This document shows, in pieces, positions 59,424 to 64,000 of a stretch of DNA of 64,000 bases (within the stretch, counting starts at the first letter, position 1; every line of letters starts with the position of its first letter). Made by a program: the position numbers and the translations under genes. Origin of the DNA: Thioploca ingrica (GTDB taxonomy: Bacteria > Pseudomonadota > Gammaproteobacteria > Beggiatoales > Beggiatoaceae); contig AP014633.1 in NCBI GenBank assembly GCA_000828835.1, positions 372,001 through 436,000 of the forward strand, given 5' to 3'. A model generated the notes under the pieces. The model had not been told where the DNA came from. It did not search any database and was given only the letters and a program-made list of their open reading frames with translations.

Positions 59424-60077
59424 ATGCAATTAACCTTTCATCAACTCATTATTCCACCAGGACAGAGCTTACTTTTAAGACAGATAGACTGGCAATGGTT
59501 TGAAAATTTATTAGAACTATCCGGAGAACACCGTACTTTACGATTTTCCTATAGTCAAGGGATGTTAGAAATCATGGTGCCCTCAGTTGAGCATGAATAT
59601 GATAAACGGATTATTGGTAATCTAGTAGAAATTATCTTAGAAGAGCTTAATATGGAATTTATTCCGCTTGGTTCCACCACATTTAAACATGAAAAAATGG
59701 AACAAGCCATTGAAGCAGATGATTGTTTTTACATTCAACATGAAGCTTTGATCCGAGGTAAAAAGAGAATTGACTTAACGGTTGATCCGCCACCCGATTT
59801 AGCGATTGAAATTGACATCACCTCGCGGACACGATTGGATAATTACGAAAAACTCGGTGTACCCGAACTATGGCGTTATGATGGAGAAAATTTAGAAATC
59901 AATGTATTACAAAATGGTCGCTATGTTACCTCAGCAGCCAGTATTTACTTTCCCCACTGGCCGCTCCGCGAGGTAATTCCCCATTATATACAGCAAAGTC
60001 AAATCGTTGGAAGAAATAAAACGATGAAGGCTTTTCGCGCCTGGGTAAGGAACTCATTAAACCAAACCGGTAAGTAG
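59424..60077 (+). CDS. Uma2 family (DUF820) protein
   Basis: A 217-residue Uma2 protein (FSYSQGMLEIMVPS, IEADDCFYIQHEA, PPDLAIEIDITSRTRLD, VPELWRYDG). Closest in the window to the copy between aguA and aguB. Start set at ATG 59424 with GGAGG seven bases upstream. It lies between two MITE-like elements (59209-59356 and 60084-60200), which could have helped move it. Confidence 0.92.
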   Translation: MQLTFHQLIIPPGQSLLLRQIDWQWFENLLELSGEHRTLRFSYSQGMLEIMVPSVEHEYDKRIIGNLVEIILEELNMEFIPLGSTTFKHEKMEQAIEADDCFYIQHEALIRGKKRIDLTVDPPPDLAIEIDITSRTRLDNYEKLGVPELWRYDGENLEINVLQNGRYVTSAASIYFPHWPLREVIPHYIQQSQIVGRNKTMKAFRAWVRNSLNQTGK

Positions 60078-60083
60078 CTGGGT

Positions 60084-60200
60084 CAATATCATTAAGTTAA
60101 GGTCGGGTGCGTCTTCCGCACCGTCTTAACTTCCTCTCGTTTCTTAAACAGTGTGTGGGACGCACTCTACTACCCAATCTGGCTTAACTTGATAGCATTG
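60084..60200. mobile_element. Decayed MITE-like element
   Basis: Left end ATATCATTAAGTTAAGG and right end GGCTTAACTTGATAGCAT are imperfect relatives of the TGCCATTAAGTTAAG ends. Between them is GGTCGGGTGCGTCTTCCGCACCG and a GTGTGGGACGCAC hairpin. Confidence 0.55.
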
Positions 60201-60242
60201 ATTGCGGCATGTAGGAACGAGGGAAAGAACATCGATCGCATT

Positions 60243-60578
60243 TTACTCTGGCTTTCCCAGACTTTGATTAATTAATATCGTTATTAACGTATTGATATTA
60301 ACCCCTTCTTGTTTAGCCTCTTTAAGTAAATGATTATATAAGTTTTTAGGTAACTGGATAAGCTGACCGTGACTTCCAGGTTCTGGTAGAGGATAACCGT
60401 TTGATTCTAATGCTGCGATTGTTTCACGCAACGCATCTAAGCCGTTTTGTATGGCTTCCTCAATTGTTTCTCCATCTGAGAAGCATTCTGAAAAGTCTGG
60501 GAAGGTGATTAAAAAGCCGCCCCCCTCTTCTGGAATTAGGGGACGAATTTCAAAGGGATATTGAGATAAATTGATCAT
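60243..60578 (-). CDS. hicB: HicB-like antitoxin
   Basis: A 111-residue antitoxin: an N-terminal partial RNase-H-like HicB domain (GGGFLITFPDFSECFSDGET, EEAIQNGLDALRE) and a C-terminal ribbon-helix-helix-like part (LPKNLYNHLLKEAKQEG, NINTLITILINQSL) that would bind its own promoter. It begins three bases after the hicA stop, in the usual toxin-antitoxin order. Confidence 0.92.
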   Translation of the reverse strand: MINLSQYPFEIRPLIPEEGGGFLITFPDFSECFSDGETIEEAIQNGLDALRETIAALESNGYPLPEPGSHGQLIQLPKNLYNHLLKEAKQEGVNINTLITILINQSLGKPE

Positions 60579-60581
60579 AAT

Positions 60582-60806
60582 TTACTCCAGAACTAAATGA
60601 ACAAATTTTTTGATATAGACTGGTTTGATTGGGCGTTTTGCGGGTACCGGTAATGTTTTACCATCATCACGAATAAACACGACATGACTGGTGCCTTGTT
60701 GCCGCCATTCAATGGCATGAGCACGAGCGACAATCTTTAAACTTTCAATCCGCCAACCGTGGGGATTATTCCGCATTTTCTCAAGTATTTTATCGGCGTT
60801 ACTCAT
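60582..60806 (-). CDS. hicA: HicA-like mRNA interferase toxin
   Basis: A 74-residue toxin with the HicA double-stranded-RNA-binding-like fold: KILEKMRNNPHGWRIESL, the catalytic His in GTSHVVF, and VPAKRPIKPVYIKKFV. HicA cleaves mRNA and is blocked by HicB. Start set at ATG 60806; the frame runs further upstream but into the MITE-like element. No strong ribosome binding site. Confidence 0.92.
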   Translation of the reverse strand: MSNADKILEKMRNNPHGWRIESLKIVARAHAIEWRQQGTSHVVFIRDDGKTLPVPAKRPIKPVYIKKFVHLVLE

Positions 60807-60830
60807 AAATGTTCTATAAGCCAGTAGCCT

Positions 60831-60967
60831 CACTGCCATTAAGTTAAGAATTCCCCCCCTTTGAAAAAGGGGGGGCATGGAGGGGTTTAAGTGGTTAAAA
60901 TCGAAAAATTCCCCTCAATCCCCATTTTTCAAAGAGGGAAGTGAAAAGTCTTAATTTAATGGCAGTG
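60831..60967. mobile_element. MITE-like element, ~137 bp, in the hicAB promoter region
   Basis: Ends CACTGCCATTAAGTTAAG and CTTAATTTAATGGCAGTG (one mismatch), with a CCCCCCC...GGGGGGG hairpin inside. It lies 25 bases before hicA, so it may carry or disrupt the hicAB promoter/operator. Confidence 0.8.
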
Positions 60968-61005
60968 ACGCTGGCGCGAGGGAACAAGAGATAGAATTCA
61001 ACCAC

Positions 61006-61283
61006 CTACTGTTTGCTGCGCACTGGCCACACCGAGTAAGGATGGCACTTGATGCTGGTGTAGACGAAGCCGCTACCGAGGCTCACACGCCACCGGTGGC
61101 TCTGTTTTTCGCGTCTTCAGTAGATGACCAGTAAGTAGCCAATCTGCACACCCGAGAATGGGGAATCTTTCGGTAACGCCTGATTGTGTTGTGAAAAATC
61201 AATTAAACTTTGTAATTCTTTCACGCTAGGTAACCGCCAATCATTAGCCGCAGAACCGTCGGCGTGGCATCATCCGCCATAAC
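61006..61283 (-). pseudogene. DUF1566 (Lcl C-terminal) domain remnant
   Basis: On the minus strand, pieces of a DUF1566 domain are readable in successive frames: ANDWRLPSVKELQSLIDF and FSGVQIGY, then after a shift YWSSTEDAKNR, then after another shift SLGSGFVYTS and YSVWPVRSKQ before a stop. The order and motifs match the family, but two frameshifts and the missing 5' part show that it is dead. Confidence 0.75.
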
Positions 61284-61293
61284 TCACTCTTAA

Positions 61294-61325
61294 TGGTGCA
61301 TGACGCTTCGCTTATGCACTCTGCG
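61294..61325. repeat. REP-like hairpin
   Basis: GGTGCAT-gacgcttcgctt-ATGCAC followed by CTCTGCG; the centre CGCTTCGCTT is shared with the hairpin at 59171. It is about 140 bases upstream of the phosphofructokinase gene. Confidence 0.65.
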
Positions 61326-61463
61326 TGAGTTGCCGATTTTCATAATTAAGCCGTTTTTGCTTCTTTCGGGGTGAAATAGAATAATTCAATTTAGAAAAAT
61401 TTTCCTAAATAAGGTAAGATAATCGACTTGGTGTGACTACTTAAAACAGGAGGGATTGGCGCT

Positions 61464-62732
61464 ATGCCAAAAAATGCTTTTTATGCCCAGTCGGGTGGTG
61501 TGACGGCGGTGATTAATGCTTCTGCTTGTGGTGTTATTGAGACTGCTCGCCAGCATCCAGATAAAATTGGTAAGGTCTACGCAGGTCGTAATGGCATTAT
61601 CGGCGCACTCACGGAAGATTTGATTGATACCAGCCAAGAGTCAGCTGAAGCGATTGCTGCACTGCGTTATACGCCGGCAGGCGCTTTTGGTTCTTGTCGC
61701 TTCAAACTCAAAGGCTTAGAGCAGAGTAGGGCCGAATATGAACGTTTGATTGAAGTATTTAAAGCGCATGACATTGGCTACTTTTTCTATAATGGTGGTG
61801 GTGATTCTCAAGATACTTCTCACAAAGTTTCGCAAATTGGAGAGAAGTTGGGCTACCCGATTATCGGCGTGGGTGTTCCCAAGACGGTTGATAATGATTT
61901 ACCCATTACCGATAACTGTCCGGGCTTTGGTTCGGTGGCTAAGTATGTTGCGGTATCGATTCGCGAAGCCAGTTTTGATGTAGCTTCAATGGCAAAAACC
62001 TCGACTAAGATTTTCGTGATGGAAGTCATGGGACGTCATGCCGGTTGGATTGCTGCCGCCGGTGGCTTAGCCGCAGAAAAAGAAGGCGATGCTCCGCATA
62101 TTATTTTATTCCCCGAAATCGTTTTTGACCCAGACAAATTCATGGCTAAAGTCGATGAATCCGTGAAAAAGTACGGCTACTGTTCTATCGTGGTATCAGA
62201 AGGGGTTAAAAATAAAGAAGGGATTTTCTTAGCGGAAGCGGGTACCCGTGATGCGTTTGGACATGCTCAATTGGGCGGCGTAGCACCGGTGATTGCCCAA
62301 ATGGTCAAAGATAAGCTGGGCTATAAATATCACTGGGCTGTGGCAGATTATCTACAACGTGCGGCTCGGCATATTGCTTCTAAAACCGATGTCGATCAAG
62401 CTTATGCTTTGGGTAAAGCGGCAGTAGAATTAGCATTAGCGGGTAAAAATGCCGTGATGCCTACCGTGGTGCGGATTTCTAATAATCCTTACCGCTGGGA
62501 AATTGGCTCGGCTAACTTGGCTGATGTCGCGAACGTCGAAAAGAAAATGCCGATGGAATACATCAGTGCGGATGGTTTTGGGATTACCCCGGCTTGCCGC
62601 GAGTACCTACAACCCTTAATTTATGGTGAAGACTATCCACCCTATGAGAATGGATTACCAAAATATGTCACCTTGAAAAATGTGGGTGTACCCAAAAAAC
62701 TGACGACGACTTATGATCTTAAATTAAAATAA
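61464..62732 (+). CDS. PPi-dependent 6-phosphofructokinase
   Basis: Phosphorylates fructose 6-phosphate with pyrophosphate, reversibly, in the cytoplasm. The 422-residue protein shows the PPi signature at both diagnostic sites: GGGDS (Asp114 where ATP enzymes have Gly) and Lys140 in PKTVDND. The catalytic Asp143/Asp145 pair and MEVMGRHAGW are present. AGGAGG lies ten bases before the ATG. PPi-PFK is frequent in methanotrophs and sulfur-oxidising gammaproteobacteria. It is transcribed alone. Confidence 0.95.
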   Translation: MPKNAFYAQSGGVTAVINASACGVIETARQHPDKIGKVYAGRNGIIGALTEDLIDTSQESAEAIAALRYTPAGAFGSCRFKLKGLEQSRAEYERLIEVFKAHDIGYFFYNGGGDSQDTSHKVSQIGEKLGYPIIGVGVPKTVDNDLPITDNCPGFGSVAKYVAVSIREASFDVASMAKTSTKIFVMEVMGRHAGWIAAAGGLAAEKEGDAPHIILFPEIVFDPDKFMAKVDESVKKYGYCSIVVSEGVKNKEGIFLAEAGTRDAFGHAQLGGVAPVIAQMVKDKLGYKYHWAVADYLQRAARHIASKTDVDQAYALGKAAVELALAGKNAVMPTVVRISNNPYRWEIGSANLADVANVEKKMPMEYISADGFGITPACREYLQPLIYGEDYPPYENGLPKYVTLKNVGVPKKLTTTYDLKLK

Positions 62733-62770
62733 AGTATTTCGGCTGATTGAATAACTCATCTGACGCATGA

Positions 62771-62810
62771 CCACCCCCCACCCCTCCTTGCTAAGGAGGG
62801 GCCGGGTGGT
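62771..62810. repeat. Strong C/G hairpin after the phosphofructokinase gene
   Basis: CCACCCcccaCCCCTCCTT-gct-AAGGAGGGGccGGGTGG. The same hairpin core occurs inside the MITE-like element at 59209. No T-run follows, so it is more likely a repeat than a classical terminator, though it could slow polymerase. Confidence 0.6.
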
Positions 62811-62848
62811 GAATCAACTAGACGTAACATGAGTTTATGTAGTTTATG

Positions 62849-62880
62849 TAGGTCGGACAAAGCGAAGCGTGTCCGACTTT
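62849..62880. repeat. REP-like hairpin
   Basis: TGTAGGTCGGACA-aagcgaagcg-TGTCCGACT: stem GTCGGACA/TGTCCGAC with an AAGCGAAGCG loop. Lies just upstream of the next gene. Confidence 0.75.
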
Positions 62881-62909
62881 GTCTATATCATTTCATAGAA
62901 TTAACCAGT

Positions 62910-63362
62910 ATGAATTCGACAACTATTTTATTTCAAAAACATTACACTGGTCGATTTATTAATATGTTACGTTGGCATCAATTGGAAGATCTATGGGAAA
63001 CCGTCAAAGCACAACCGCACGGTTGGTATATTTACTTCGTTGGTGAACCCGTACCCACGACACCCGTTCAAGACATCGAATTAAATCAATTTATTCAAGA
63101 AATTGATCAATTACTTCGGCAAGAACATGATTATGATTATTGTGGGATTGTTTACGCCGATGATAAAGAAACCCCCGCGATGATTAAAATCTACGATCCC
63201 CATAACTTGGGGGCGGTTTGTGGTTCCAGTGGTACGACTATTCCGCCACGCTGGTTATTAACCCGTATTCCTCCAGAATCGATTGCAAATAATGCACCGA
63301 CACCCAACAATCGTAAACGGTGGTGGCAACAATTATTCTCAGTTGGAAATAATATTGTATAA
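62910..63362 (+). CDS. Hypothetical protein, 150 residues
   Basis: A soluble protein with HGWYIYFVGEPVPTT, then FIQEIDQLLRQEHDYDYCG, IVYADDKETPAMIKIYDP and a C-terminal KRWWQQLFS. The composition and order suggest a small alpha/beta protein of a conserved but unnamed family. Start set at ATG 62910, the first start after the REP-like hairpin; the frame is open upstream through the repeat. Function unknown. Confidence 0.65.
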   Translation: MNSTTILFQKHYTGRFINMLRWHQLEDLWETVKAQPHGWYIYFVGEPVPTTPVQDIELNQFIQEIDQLLRQEHDYDYCGIVYADDKETPAMIKIYDPHNLGAVCGSSGTTIPPRWLLTRIPPESIANNAPTPNNRKRWWQQLFSVGNNIV

Positions 63363-63469
63363 TCACTTGGTTTAACGGTTAATCTCAACATTTAGTTTCA
63401 ACTGAGTTAAATAAGGTAATAACGTGTTTATTGATCTTAACGATTCACTATTTGGGGAGAAGATTATTA

Positions 63470-64000
63470 ATGAAATGGCTTATTGGAGTCTTATTATATA
63501 TGTTGACTACGAGTACCTATAGTGCTGAGGTTAAATCACCTTTAGTGAGTATGAAGACTAACTTTGGCACTATTATTATAGAACTGAACCAAACCAAGGC
63601 ACCCAAGACGGTGGCTAATTTCCTTCGTTATACTAGAGAAGGTTTTTATGACGGTACCATTTTTCATCGCGTTATTGATGATTTTATGATCCAAGGCGGT
63701 GGTTTCACTCAAAAGTATCAACAAAAAGAGACTCACGAACCCATCAATAATGAAGCCGATAATGGGTTAAAGAACGTTCGTGGCACCATTGCAATGGCAC
63801 GTACCAATGATCCCCATTCGGCGACGGCACAATTTTTCATTAATGTCAAAGATAATCATTTCCTAGATTATACCAGTTCGACTCCGCGAGGATGGGGATA
63901 TACGGTGTTCGGCAAAGTGATTGAAGGAATGGAAATCGTTGATAAAATCAAGAAAGTACCGACCGGGAGTGGTGGTCCTTTTCCGACTGATGTTCCACAA
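63470..64000 (+). CDS. ppiA: Periplasmic peptidyl-prolyl isomerase, cyclophilin type (3' end outside window)
   Basis: A frame open to the last base of the window (177 codons). Signal peptide ([20 protein letters not shown]), then cyclophilin motifs: [49 protein letters not shown] and [14 protein letters not shown]. The catalytic Arg is in FHRV. This is the PpiA type of periplasmic protein-folding enzyme. GGGGAG precedes the ATG. The true C-terminus is not visible but should lie within about 10-20 residues. Confidence 0.93.
   Translation, partial: MKWLIGVLLYMLTTSTYSAEVKSPLVSMKTNFGTIIIELNQTKAPKTVANFLRYTREGFYDGTIFHRVIDDFMIQGGGFTQKYQQKETHEPINNEADNGLKNVRGTIAMARTNDPHSATAQFFINVKDNHFLDYTSSTPRGWGYTVFGKVIEGMEIVDKIKKVPTGSGGPFPTDVPQ

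Overview
The window looks like a piece of a gammaproteobacterial chromosome, AT-rich and full of short palindromic repeats. A large sulfur bacterium of the Thiotrichales/Beggiatoaceae type is my best guess. That is inference from gene content: a cNOR denitrification cluster, a PPi-dependent phosphofructokinase, several Uma2-type genes, and long PAS/PDC signalling proteins. No marker gene was searched.

Layout. 1-7.5 kb: the 3' end of an unusual rpoC, then a 1713-residue hybrid kinase with three receiver domains and an HPt domain. 8-16.3 kb: a PDC-sensor protein, then a nitric-oxide-reductase region. That region has an FNR/DNR-type box, a small exported helical protein, norC-norB, a terminator, then norQ, a small membrane protein, a NapH/CcoG-like ferredoxin protein and norD. 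16.5-24 kb: a radical SAM/TPR protein overlapping tail-to-tail with a cytochrome c lipoprotein, a GT-C-like membrane protein, a secreted protein, an XRE regulator and two Uma2 genes. 24-29.7 kb: a secreted subtilase with an A-A-A-B/A-A-A-B repeat tail, zapE, and hsp20 with a good sigma-32 promoter and a terminator. 30-36.3 kb: two histidine kinases flanking aguA and aguB (agmatine to putrescine), which are separated by a Uma2 gene. 36.4-41.6 kb: flotillin/yqiJ, a gene split by an in-frame TAA, and ispF-ispD-ftsB.

41.7-48.2 kb: a second NorD/CbbO-like VWA protein without its ATPase, a CmoB-like methyltransferase with an early in-frame TAA, tRNA-Thr(UGT), hisG, murA and a class I amidotransferase. 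48.3-54.4 kb: a large membrane protein and four coiled-coil proteins ending in PD-(D/E)XK-like nuclease domains. Three of the four are tandem near-copies that differ in 29-residue repeats. 54.8-58.3 kb: two tandem secreted proteins behind a perfect palindrome over a possible -10, closed by a terminator. 58.3-64 kb: a sulfotransferase, another Uma2 gene, a hicAB toxin-antitoxin pair, a DUF1566 remnant, PPi-PFK, a hypothetical protein, and a periplasmic cyclophilin cut by the window end.

Between genes there are two kinds of short mobile or repeated DNA. One is a MITE-like family of about 110-150 bp with TGCCATTAAGTTAAG ends. The other is a set of REP-like hairpins with CTTCGCTT or GAAGTGAA centres. 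The best candidate for something undescribed is the coiled-coil nuclease array at 50.2-54.4 kb. The secreted pair at 54.8-58.2 kb and the exported protein behind the FNR-type box come next.
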